Assembly: GCA_947630785.1 (NCBI GenBank)
Contig: CANRIW010000006.1
Coordinates: forward strand, 1-64,000
From: an uncultured Oscillospiraceae bacterium
GTDB lineage: Bacteria; Bacillota; Clostridia; Oscillospirales; Oscillospiraceae
Reading direction: 5' to 3'
DNA length: 64,000 bases
This document shows positions 7,583 through 14,863 of the stretch, in pieces (position 1 is the first letter of the stretch; each line of letters opens with the position of its first letter). Both the position numbers and the translations under genes were made by a program. Under the pieces are notes generated by a model that saw only the letters and a list, made by a program, of their open reading frames with translations, did not search any database and was not told the origin of the DNA.

Positions 7583-8836
7583 ATGAAGAGGACCGTGTCA
7601 CTGATTTTGGCGGTCATCCTGTGCCTGTTCGTGGCCGTACCGGCCTTTGCCGCCACCTCGGAGCAGATTGAGGCCGCCGACCGTCTCTACAGCCTCGGCT
7701 TGTTCAAAGGCGCCGGTGTCAATGACGACGGCACTCCGAACTATGATCTGGACCGGGCGCCCACCCGCGCGGAGGCGGTGACGATGCTGGTCCGACTCCT
7801 CGGAAAAGAAGATGAGGCGCTCAGTGGAAACTGGACCACTCCATTCATCGATGTTCCTGAATGGGCACGTCCCTATGTGGGATACGCATATGCGCACGAT
7901 TATACCAACGGGACCTCCTCAACCACCTTTGGCAGTGGCAGTTCGACAACCGCAACACAGTTTTTGACCTTTGTCCTCCGGGCCCTGGGGTATACCTCCG
8001 GCGAGGACTTCGCCTGGGACAGCGCCTGGACGCTGACCGATTTTTTGGGCATCACTGACGGGGAATACCCCGGCGCGGGCACATTCACCCGGGGCGACGC
8101 GGTCCTGGTATCCTCCCACGCGCTGGACGCGAATCTCAAGGGCCACGCCTTCACCCTGCTGGACAGCATCCAGGGGGCTACGCCTGTCACATACAAAGTC
8201 ACCCGCGTCATCGACGGCGACACGTTTGTGATCGACTACAACGGCACGGAGAAGACCATCCGGCTCATCGGCGTGGACACCCCGGAGAGCGTCCACCCGG
8301 ACAGCTCCAAAAACACCGAGGCGGGCATCGCCGCCGCTGAATTCACCAAAGCCCGTCTCACAGGCGCTCGGGTGGAGATCGAACTGGACGTGCAGGAGAC
8401 CGACCGGTACGGGCGGACGCTGGCTTACGTCTATGTCAACGGCGAGATGTTCAACGAGACCCTGCTGAAAGCCGGTTACGCCAGCATCGCCACCTATCCC
8501 CCAAATGTCAAGTATGTGGACCGCTTTACAAAGATCGTCCAGAACAGGGACCCGTCCCCCACCCCGTCTCCCACGCCCACTCCGACCCCCACGCCGACGC
8601 CTGCACCCACACCTACCCCCGAACCCACCCCCACCCCGACTCCAAAGCCCACGCCCACACCCACGCCCTCCGATCCGACGCCCGCCTATTACATCGGGAA
8701 CAGAAACTCCAAGGTGTTCCACCGGCCCACCTGCTCCTCCGTCAAGAAAATGAGCGCGTCCAACAAGGTGACCCTCTCCACCAGAACCGAGGCCATCAGT
8801 AAGGGCTACACCCCCTGCAAGAACTGCAAACCGTAG
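7583..8836 (+). CDS. Secreted SLH-domain thermonuclease
   Basis: A 417-residue exported protein with four visible parts. Residues 1-23 are a signal peptide ending VPAFA. Residues about 25-190 contain S-layer-homology-like repeats ([37 protein letters not shown]), which usually bind cell-wall polymers. Residues about 203-318 are a staphylococcal-nuclease domain ([38 protein letters not shown]) with the expected Asp and Arg residues. A Pro-Thr repeat linker (about 325-380) leads to a C-terminal module with [12 protein letters not shown] and PCKNC, resembling Ada-type metal-binding ends of other nucleases. Predicted role: surface DNA/RNA degradation. GGAGGG lies 6 bases before the ATG. Confidence 0.9.
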   Translation: MKRTVSLILAVILCLFVAVPAFAATSEQIEAADRLYSLGLFKGAGVNDDGTPNYDLDRAPTRAEAVTMLVRLLGKEDEALSGNWTTPFIDVPEWARPYVGYAYAHDYTNGTSSTTFGSGSSTTATQFLTFVLRALGYTSGEDFAWDSAWTLTDFLGITDGEYPGAGTFTRGDAVLVSSHALDANLKGHAFTLLDSIQGATPVTYKVTRVIDGDTFVIDYNGTEKTIRLIGVDTPESVHPDSSKNTEAGIAAAEFTKARLTGARVEIELDVQETDRYGRTLAYVYVNGEMFNETLLKAGYASIATYPPNVKYVDRFTKIVQNRDPSPTPSPTPTPTPTPTPAPTPTPEPTPTPTPKPTPTPTPSDPTPAYYIGNRNSKVFHRPTCSSVKKMSASNKVTLSTRTEAISKGYTPCKNCKP

Positions 8837-8848
8837 GCGCTTTTCACC

Positions 8849-8880
8849 ATATCCCCCCGGTGTTCCGGGGGGATATTTCT
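8849..8880 (+). terminator. Terminator after the SLH-nuclease gene
   Basis: ATATCCCCCCGG, 4-base loop, CCGGGGGGATAT, then TTCTTTG; 12 bp past the stop codon. Confidence 0.85.
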
Positions 8881-8903
8881 TTGGGGATTCGATCGTTTTA
8901 TGG

Positions 8904-8933
8904 TTGCGCTCTCCCCCGTTCATCATGTATAAT
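8904..8933 (+). promoter_or_regulatory. Promoter of the pyr operon
   Basis: TTGCGC, 18 bp, TATAAT, 29 bp before the pyrC ATG. The leader is too short for a PyrR attenuator, so regulation must be by other means. Confidence 0.6.
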
Positions 8934-8962
8934 ATTATGACTGATTTGAGAGGGGGCGCGGT

Positions 8963-10237
8963 ATGGACCTGCTCATCAAAAACGGACGGGTCATCGACCC
9001 GGCGTCCGGCGTGGACGATATGCTGGACGCGCTGATCTCCGGCGGGAAGATCGCCGCCGTCGGCAGAGGGCTGGACGGCGGGGACGCGCTGGTCATCGAC
9101 GCCTCCGGGCTCGTCGTGGCCCCCGGCCTGGTGGATATGCACGTCCATCTCCGGGAGCCGGGGTTCGAGGCCAAGGAGACGGTGTGTACCGGCTGCGCGG
9201 CGGCGGCCAGGGGCGGAGTCACCACGCTGGTGGCCATGCCCAACACAAAGCCCGCCACCGACTGCCCGGAGATCGTCGCTCTGGTGCGGGACAAGGCCGC
9301 CTCCACCGGGGTGAACGTCCTCCCCGCCGGCGCTGTCACCGTGGGACAGAGGGGCGAACAGCTCACTGACTTTGCGGCGCTGAAAGCCGCCGGCGTGCCC
9401 GCCTTTACCGACGACGGGGTGCCCATCCAGAACCTGGCCCTGCTGCGGCAGGCCATGTTGGAGGTGAAACGGCTGGGCCTGCCCATCCTGGACCACTGCG
9501 AGGACAAGGACCTGGTGAAGAACTACGGCGTCAACGAGGGCAGGGTGTCGGAGGCGCTGGGCCTGCCCGGACGGCCCGCCGTGGCCGAGGAGGCCCAGAT
9601 CATGCGGGATATCCTGCTGGCGGAGGACACCGGGGCCCACGTCCACATCTGCCACATCTCCACCGCCAAGGGGGTGGACATGGTGCGGCGGGCCAAGGCC
9701 CGGGGCGTCCACGTCACCTGCGAGACCTGCCCCCAGTATTTCACCCTCACCGAGGACGAGGTGCTGAAGCAGGGCTCTCTGGCCCGGGTCAATCCCCCCC
9801 TCCGCACCCAGGCCGACGTGGAGGGAATTTTGGCGGGGCTCCGGGACGGCACCATCGACGCCCTCATCACCGACCACGCCCCCCACACGGCGGAGGAAAA
9901 GGCCAAGCCCCTCCCCGAGGCCCCCAGCGGCATGGTGGGGCTAGAGACCGCCCTGGCGCTGAACCTGACCGGGCTGTATCATTCGGGACTGCTGCCGCTG
10001 GCGCGGGTGCTGGAGCTGATGTCCCGCTCCCCCGCCGCCCTGCTGGGGCTGGACAAGGGCCGTATTGCTGTGGGAGACGACGCCGACGTGGTCATCTTTG
10101 ACCCGGATGAGGAGTGGACCATCGACCGGGAAAAGTTCGCCTCCAAGGGCAGGAACACCCCCTTCCACGGACGGACGGTCAGGGGAAAAGTGAGATACAC
10201 CATCGCGAACGGGAAGATCATCTATCAGGAGGATTGA
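8963..10237 (+). CDS. pyrC: Dihydroorotase
   Basis: Dihydroorotase closes carbamoyl-aspartate to dihydroorotate, the third step of UMP synthesis. The 424-residue length and MDLLIKNGRVIDPASGVDD start are typical of the class I PyrC/AllB amidohydrolases. Metal ligands are visible in DMHVHLREPG, in the LDHCED and HICHIS segments, and in ALITDHAPHTAEEK. GAGAGGGGG precedes the ATG. It heads a run with pyrF, pyrK and pyrD; the carbamoyltransferase gene pyrB is not in the window. Confidence 0.96.
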   Translation: MDLLIKNGRVIDPASGVDDMLDALISGGKIAAVGRGLDGGDALVIDASGLVVAPGLVDMHVHLREPGFEAKETVCTGCAAAARGGVTTLVAMPNTKPATDCPEIVALVRDKAASTGVNVLPAGAVTVGQRGEQLTDFAALKAAGVPAFTDDGVPIQNLALLRQAMLEVKRLGLPILDHCEDKDLVKNYGVNEGRVSEALGLPGRPAVAEEAQIMRDILLAEDTGAHVHICHISTAKGVDMVRRAKARGVHVTCETCPQYFTLTEDEVLKQGSLARVNPPLRTQADVEGILAGLRDGTIDALITDHAPHTAEEKAKPLPEAPSGMVGLETALALNLTGLYHSGLLPLARVLELMSRSPAALLGLDKGRIAVGDDADVVIFDPDEEWTIDREKFASKGRNTPFHGRTVRGKVRYTIANGKIIYQED

Positions 10238-10239
10238 AT

Positions 10240-11163
10240 ATGTCGTTTGACGTGTTACAGGAGAAGATCAGGGCAAAAAAGAACCCCACAGTGGCGGGGC
10301 TGGACACCCGCGTGGAGTACGTGCCCCCCTATCTGCTGAAGGAGTATACCGACAAATACGGCGAGACCCTGGAGGCCGCCGCCGGGGCCATCCTGGAATT
10401 TGACCGTGGCCTCATCGACGCGCTGTATGACGTGGTGCCCGCCGTGAAGCCCCAGGCCGCCTATTTCGAGTGCCTGGGCTGGCGGGGCATGAAGGTGCTG
10501 GAGGAGCTCATCGCCTACGCCAAATCCAAGGGGCTCTACGTCATCGCCGACGTGAAGCGGGGGGACATCGGCACCACCGCCACGGCGTACAGCGAGGGCT
10601 GGCTTGGGATCACCAAGGTGGGCTCCGCCGACTGCCCCGTGTTTGACGCGGACTGCGTCACCCTCAACGGCTACATGGGGTCCGACGCCATCAAGCCCTT
10701 CCTGGCCGACTGTACCGCCCAGAACAAGAGCGCCTTCGTTCTGTGCAAGACCTCCAATCCCTCCTCTGTGGAGCTCCAGGACATGGTGGCGGGGGACCGG
10801 GTGGTGTACACCGTCATGGGCGATCTGATCCAGCGCTGGGGCGCGGGTACCGAGGGCAAATACGGCTTCACCGCCCTGGGGGCGGTGGTGGGGGCCACCC
10901 ACCCCTCCGTGCTGAAGGAGCTCCGCCGCCGGCTGGACAAGACCTTCTTCCTGGTGCCCGGATACGGAGCCCAGGGGGGCACCGCCGCCGACGTGCGCTA
11001 CGCCTTCGATGAGCTGGGCCGGGGCGCCATCGTCAACGCCTCCCGCTCCATCCTGTGCGCCTGGAAGAAGACCGGCGGCGACGGCCACGACTATCAGGAG
11101 GCCGCCCGGGCCGCCGCCGAGAAGATGCGGGATGAGCTCCGGGAATATGTGACCGTTCTGTAG
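10240..11163 (+). CDS. pyrF: Orotidine 5'-phosphate decarboxylase (type 2)
   Basis: Catalyses the last step of UMP synthesis, decarboxylation of OMP. The 307-residue size and the motifs AGLDTRVEYVP, ADVKRGDIGTTATAY (catalytic Asp-Lys-Asp network), CKTSNPSS and LVPGYGAQGGTA identify the long type 2 subfamily, not the short PyrF of Bacillus. The ATG at 10240 lies 2 bases after the pyrC stop, with AGGAGG inside the end of pyrC; the longer open frame starting at 10114 overlaps pyrC and is discarded. It is followed by an 80-bp palindromic element before pyrK. Confidence 0.96.
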   Translation: MSFDVLQEKIRAKKNPTVAGLDTRVEYVPPYLLKEYTDKYGETLEAAAGAILEFDRGLIDALYDVVPAVKPQAAYFECLGWRGMKVLEELIAYAKSKGLYVIADVKRGDIGTTATAYSEGWLGITKVGSADCPVFDADCVTLNGYMGSDAIKPFLADCTAQNKSAFVLCKTSNPSSVELQDMVAGDRVVYTVMGDLIQRWGAGTEGKYGFTALGAVVGATHPSVLKELRRRLDKTFFLVPGYGAQGGTAADVRYAFDELGRGAIVNASRSILCAWKKTGGDGHDYQEAARAAAEKMRDELREYVTVL

Positions 11164-11170
11164 AAAAACT

Positions 11171-11250
11171 GTAGGGGCGGCCCCACTGGGCCGCCCGCAG
11201 GATACGGTCGCTGACCTGAAAAGCGGGCCGCCGAGGGCGGCGGCCCCTAC
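11171..11250. repeat. 80-bp palindromic REP/MITE-like element
   Basis: The ends GTAGGGGCGGCC and GGCGGCCCCTAC are inverted repeats of each other. Inside are two further hairpins: GGGCGGCCC-CACT-GGGCCGCCC (11175-11196) and GGGCCGCC/GGCGGCCC (11225-11246). No coding frame. It occupies nearly the whole pyrF-pyrK gap and could act as an RNA stabiliser or attenuator. No second copy is visible in the window. Confidence 0.7.
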
Positions 11251-11266
11251 GAGAGAGGAGAATACC

Positions 11267-12043
11267 GTGAAAGTAGAACGAAACTGCAAGATCGTCCACC
11301 GCTCCCAGACGGGGGACGCGGTGTTCATGGTGCTGGAGGCGGGCGACATGGTCCGCACCTCCTATCGGAACCCCGGCCAGTTCGTCCACATCAGGTGCGG
11401 GGACTCCCTGCTGCTGCGGCGGCCCATCTCGGTGGCCTCCTGCCGGGAGGACTACCCCAGCGACCTGGTGACCATCGTGTTCGAGGTCCGGGGCGCGGGC
11501 ACCGCGTGGCTGGCCGACCGGAAATTAGGCGAGCGGCTGGACGTGATGGGCCTGCTGGGCAACGGCTTCCCCGTGAAGCCCGAGGGCCGGTATCTGCTGG
11601 TGGGGGGCGGCATCGGCGTGCCTCCCCTGTGGGGCTGCGCCCAGCGCACCAGTGGCAGGTCCACCGCCATCCTGGGGTTCCGCTCCAAGGAGAAGGCCCT
11701 TATGCTGGACCTGTTCCGGGAGGACTGCGCCAAGGCCCTCATCGCCACCGACGACGGCTCCATGGGCTACCACGGTTTTGTGGACGCCCTGGTGCGGCAG
11801 GAGCTGGAACAGGACAGAGCTTACAACGCCGTCCTGGCCTGCGGCCCCAGGCCCATGCTGAGAAACGTGGCCAAGGCGGTCAAAGAGTTCGGCGTGCCCT
11901 GCAAGGTCTCCATGGAGGAACGGATGGGCTGCGGCGTGGGGGCGTGCCTGGTGTGCGCCTGCGACATGAAGGACGGGACCCGGAAGCACGTCTGCAAGGA
12001 TGGCCCGGTGTTCGACGCGGAGGAGGTGGACTGGGATGCCTGA
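11267..12043 (+). CDS. pyrK: Dihydroorotate dehydrogenase electron-transfer subunit
   Basis: PyrK carries FAD and a [2Fe-2S] cluster and passes electrons from PyrD to NAD. The 258-residue protein has a FAD-binding barrel (PGQFVHIRCGDSLLLRRPIS), an NAD-binding part (LLVGGGIGVPPL, LACGPRPML) and the C-terminal cluster motif with Cys residues in CGVGACLVCAC and HVCKDGPVF. A GTG start follows GAGAGGAG by 6 bases. Its 3' end overlaps pyrD by 8 bp, and the partners form the NAD-dependent class 1B enzyme. Confidence 0.96.
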   Translation: MKVERNCKIVHRSQTGDAVFMVLEAGDMVRTSYRNPGQFVHIRCGDSLLLRRPISVASCREDYPSDLVTIVFEVRGAGTAWLADRKLGERLDVMGLLGNGFPVKPEGRYLLVGGGIGVPPLWGCAQRTSGRSTAILGFRSKEKALMLDLFREDCAKALIATDDGSMGYHGFVDALVRQELEQDRAYNAVLACGPRPMLRNVAKAVKEFGVPCKVSMEERMGCGVGACLVCACDMKDGTRKHVCKDGPVFDAEEVDWDA

Positions 12044-13055
12044 ATTCGACCCTGAACTGGAAAAGGCGCTGGCCCAGCTGGAAAAGGATCTGGCCAACCT
12101 GTTCGCCCCGGAGCAGCCGGAGAACTCTCCTGCCGCGCCTGCTGTCGATATGAGCGTAAATCTGGCCGGGATGACCATGAAAAACCCGGTGGTGGTGGCC
12201 TCCGGCACCTTCGGCTTCGGCCGGGAATACGGGGAGTTCTACGATCTCAGCGAGCTGGGCGGCATCTGCGCCAAGGGCCTCACCCTCCACCGGCGGGAGG
12301 GCAATCCCGCCCCCCGTATCGCTGAGACGCCTATGGGCATCCTCAACTCAGTGGGGCTCCAGAACCCCGGCGTGGACGCCTTTATCGCGGAGGAGTTGCC
12401 CTTCCTGCGGCAATACGATGTAAAGGTCATCGCCAACATCTCCGGGAACACCCCGGAGGAGTACGGCATCATGTGCGAGAAACTGGCCGGGGCCGGTGTG
12501 GACATGATCGAGGTGAACATCTCCTGCCCCAACGTGAAGGCGGGGGGGCTGGCCTATGGCACCCGGCCGGAACTGGCCGCCGAGGTCACCCGGATGGCCA
12601 AGTCCCACGCGGGAGCGGTCCCCGTGATGGTGAAGCTCTCCCCCAACGTCACCGATATCACCGAGATCGCAAAGGCGGCAGAGGGGGCCGGGGCGGACGC
12701 CCTCTCCCTCATCAACACCATCCGTGGTATGCGGATCGACGTGAACACCCGGCGGCCCATTTTGAAGATGAACACCGGCGGTCTGTCCGGCCCCGCCGTC
12801 CTCCCCGTGGCGGTAAGGATGGTCTGGGAGGTGGCAAACGCCGTGAAGCTGCCCATCCTGGGCATGGGGGGCGTCTCCTCCGGGGAGGACGCGGCCCAGC
12901 TCATGCTGGCCGGGGCCGCCGCCGTGGCGGTGGGCACCGCCTGCTTCGCCGACCCCTTCGCCCCCCTGAAAGTGCGCAACGGCCTGGCGGAGCTGGCCGT
13001 GGAGCAGGGCCTTTCCGCCGTGTCCCAGCTCACCGGCGGGGTGAAACCCTGGTAA
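12036..13055 (+). CDS. pyrD: Dihydroorotate dehydrogenase catalytic subunit (class 1B)
   Basis: FMN enzyme oxidising dihydroorotate to orotate with PyrK. Family motifs are KNPVVVASGTFGFG, NSVGLQNPGVDAF, VNISCPNVKAGG (catalytic-loop region with Asn and Cys), VKLSPNVTDI and LPILGMGGVSSGEDA. The preferred ATG at 12036 has AGGAGGTGG about 8 bases upstream and gives 339 residues. This adds about 37 residues (FDPELEKALAQLEKDLANLF and a short Ala/Pro linker) before the usual start MSVNLAGMTM, which has no ribosome binding site of its own; the extension looks like a short amphipathic helix and is unusual. Confidence 0.95.
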   Translation: MPEFDPELEKALAQLEKDLANLFAPEQPENSPAAPAVDMSVNLAGMTMKNPVVVASGTFGFGREYGEFYDLSELGGICAKGLTLHRREGNPAPRIAETPMGILNSVGLQNPGVDAFIAEELPFLRQYDVKVIANISGNTPEEYGIMCEKLAGAGVDMIEVNISCPNVKAGGLAYGTRPELAAEVTRMAKSHAGAVPVMVKLSPNVTDITEIAKAAEGAGADALSLINTIRGMRIDVNTRRPILKMNTGGLSGPAVLPVAVRMVWEVANAVKLPILGMGGVSSGEDAAQLMLAGAAAVAVGTACFADPFAPLKVRNGLAELAVEQGLSAVSQLTGGVKPW

Positions 13056-13078
13056 TGATCCGATAAAGAGGAATTTCA

Positions 13079-14233
13079 ATGACGACTATCTATCTCATTC
13101 GCCACGCCCAGGCGGAGGGCAATCTGTACCGCCGCTGCAACGGCTGGCACAACGGCATGATCACCGTCACCGGCCGGAAGCAGATCCAGCGGCTGGAGGA
13201 GCGGTTCAAGGATATCCACATCGACGCGGTGTACTCCAGCGACCTCTACCGCACCATGGCCACCGCCGGGGCCATCTATAAGCCCCGGGGGCTCACCCTG
13301 CGCGTTGACCCGGGTCTGCGGGAGATCTGCGGCGGCATCTGGGAGGACCACACCTGGGGCGAATGGCTCCACCAGGACCGGGACAATCTGGCGGCCTTCC
13401 TCCGCTATGATCCGTCCTGGTCGGTCCCCGGCGGCGAGACCTTCCCCGCCGTGCGGCGGCGGATGAACGATGCCATCCTCTGTATCGCCGCGGCCCATCA
13501 AGGCCAGACGGTGGCGGTGGTGTCCCACGGCAGCGCCATCCGGAACGCCCTGTGCGGCTGGCTGGGGTACTCGTTGGAACAGGAGGCCCCCGTCCGCCTG
13601 GGGGACAATACCTCCGTTGCCAGGCTGGAGGTGGAAGACGGCAGGATCAACGTGATCTATTACGGCGACAACAGCCACCTGGGGGAACTGGCCTTCGCCC
13701 ACAACAGCATCGGCAAGTCCGGCGATCCCCTCGCCAATATGGAGGCCAGCTCCGTCTACTTCGAGCCCCTCACCTTCCCCGCCGGCCGGGATATCTACCT
13801 GGCCGCCAGGCGGGACGGCTGGATGGCCAGCCACGGGACCATGGATGGCTTCGACGGCGAGGGCTTCCTCAAAGTGGCGGAGCGCAACAGCGCCTTCGAT
13901 CCAAACAGCGTGCTGTTGGCCCGCATCGCCGGCGCCCCGGTGGGCGTGCTGCAAATGGACTTTGAGGCGGAGGCGGAGCGATCGGTGGGGCGGGTGCCCT
14001 TCCTCTACCTGATGCCGGGAAACCGGGCCAAGGGGCTGGGCGCTCAGCTGCTGGGAGAGGCGGTGTCCTCCTATCGGAAGCTGGGCAGACAGTTCATCCG
14101 CCTGCGCTGCGCCCCTGAGAACGACCACGCCCAGAAGTTCTATCTGGCCCACGGCTTTCAAAAGGTGGGCGAGGAGCCGGGGGGCTCCGGCTATCTGGAC
14201 ACCATGGAGAAGTACATCGGCCTGGAGCTGTGA
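13079..14233 (+). CDS. Histidine phosphatase-GNAT acetyltransferase fusion
   Basis: A 384-residue two-domain protein. Residues 1-200 are a phosphoglycerate-mutase-like phosphatase: IYLIRHAQAEGN with the phospho-accepting His, YSSDLYRTMATA, LREICGGIWED, and VVSHGSAIRN with the second catalytic His. Residues about 225-384 are a GNAT acetyltransferase: LARIAGAPVGVLQM, the acetyl-CoA loop region MPGNRAKGLGAQLLGEAVSS and CAPENDHAQKFYLAHGFQKVG. AGAGGAA precedes the ATG. It follows pyrD by 23 bp on the same strand and is the last gene before a terminator, so it is probably part of the pyr transcript. Substrates are unknown. Confidence 0.9.
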   Translation: MTTIYLIRHAQAEGNLYRRCNGWHNGMITVTGRKQIQRLEERFKDIHIDAVYSSDLYRTMATAGAIYKPRGLTLRVDPGLREICGGIWEDHTWGEWLHQDRDNLAAFLRYDPSWSVPGGETFPAVRRRMNDAILCIAAAHQGQTVAVVSHGSAIRNALCGWLGYSLEQEAPVRLGDNTSVARLEVEDGRINVIYYGDNSHLGELAFAHNSIGKSGDPLANMEASSVYFEPLTFPAGRDIYLAARRDGWMASHGTMDGFDGEGFLKVAERNSAFDPNSVLLARIAGAPVGVLQMDFEAEAERSVGRVPFLYLMPGNRAKGLGAQLLGEAVSSYRKLGRQFIRLRCAPENDHAQKFYLAHGFQKVGEEPGGSGYLDTMEKYIGLEL

Positions 14234-14241
14234 ACACATAG

Positions 14242-14275
14242 AAAAGGAGACCGGGGATCCCCGGTCTCCTTTTTG
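14242..14275 (+). terminator. Terminator ending the pyr operon (bidirectional)
   Basis: Perfect stem AAAAGGAGACCGGGG/CCCCGGTCTCCTTTTT around an AT core, between the convergent fusion gene and the lipoprotein gene. Confidence 0.92.
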
Positions 14276-14285
14276 CTTGAATGGC

Positions 14286-14735
14286 TTACCGTCCTGTGAC
14301 CGCGTCGCCGATGGCGTTGCCGGCGTCCCGGATGGCGTTGCCCGCCCCCCGGGCGATGTCGCCCAGGCCGTCGCCGATGCCCCGGGCCGCGTCGCCCACG
14401 GCGTTGCCCGCGTCGTCCATGGCGCTGCCGCCGTTATCCACGATCCGGCCCTGGTCGTCGATTCCGCCGTGGGCCCGGTCATAGGCCCGGGCCTGGGCCT
14501 CGGTCTCGGGCCTGCCGTCGTTGTCCACGTCGTTGGTGCCGCCGGCGCCGCCGCCGTCCTCGGCGTCGTTCACGTCAGGGGTGGGGCGGGCGCTCTCCCG
14601 GACGCCGCTTTCACCGGTCCCCGCGCCTCCGCGGTTCGGATCGGCCGCGGCGCCGCTGTCTCTCCCGGCGGTGCAGCCCGTCAGGGCCAGGGCCAGCGCC
14701 AGGGCCGCCGCCCAGGCGATCATACGCTTTTTCAT
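14286..14735 (-). CDS. Putative lipoprotein with Gly/Ala/Asp repeats
   Basis: A 149-residue predicted lipoprotein. MKKRMIAWAAALALALALTG followed by Cys is a clear type II signal peptide with lipobox LTGC. The rest is hydrophilic: a Gly/Asp/Glu-rich middle and a C-terminal repeat region with units such as DAGNAVGDAARG, GAGNAIRDAG and NAIGDAVTG, an 11-residue-like periodicity that would form a long amphipathic helix. No catalytic motif is seen. AAAGGAGG lies 7 bases before the chosen ATG; the open frame continues further upstream without one. Function unknown; position next to spoIVA does not by itself imply a spore role. Confidence 0.7.
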   Translation of the reverse strand: MKKRMIAWAAALALALALTGCTAGRDSGAAADPNRGGAGTGESGVRESARPTPDVNDAEDGGGAGGTNDVDNDGRPETEAQARAYDRAHGGIDDQGRIVDNGGSAMDDAGNAVGDAARGIGDGLGDIARGAGNAIRDAGNAIGDAVTGR

Positions 14736-14863
14736 TCTTCTGCCTCCTTTGGGGCCTTTTTCAAGGCGTTTCCCTCGTCTTTTCACGTTCCCCGGTGTTC
14801 AGTATGCGTTGGACGGGAGAAAATAAAAGCAGAAAAATTTGCAATCGCCGCCGTTTCAGATTT

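Noticed and set aside
8551..8690. Direct repeats in the nuclease gene considered as a CRISPR or VNTR array
   Set aside because: They are in-frame CCN-ACN codons for a Pro-Thr linker with no unique spacers. The same applies to 19160-19250 and 52035-52100.
8934..8962. PyrR attenuator or other riboswitch upstream of pyrC
   Set aside because: The leader after the promoter is 29 bases with no hairpin.
7919..9886. A 655-codon leftward frame across the nuclease and pyrC genes
   Set aside because: Antisense to two confidently identified genes, no start signal and low-complexity translation.
14736..14863. Sigma-G or sigma-K promoter for the lipoprotein (CATACTGA)
   Set aside because: The -10-like sequence has no matching -35 at acceptable spacing.
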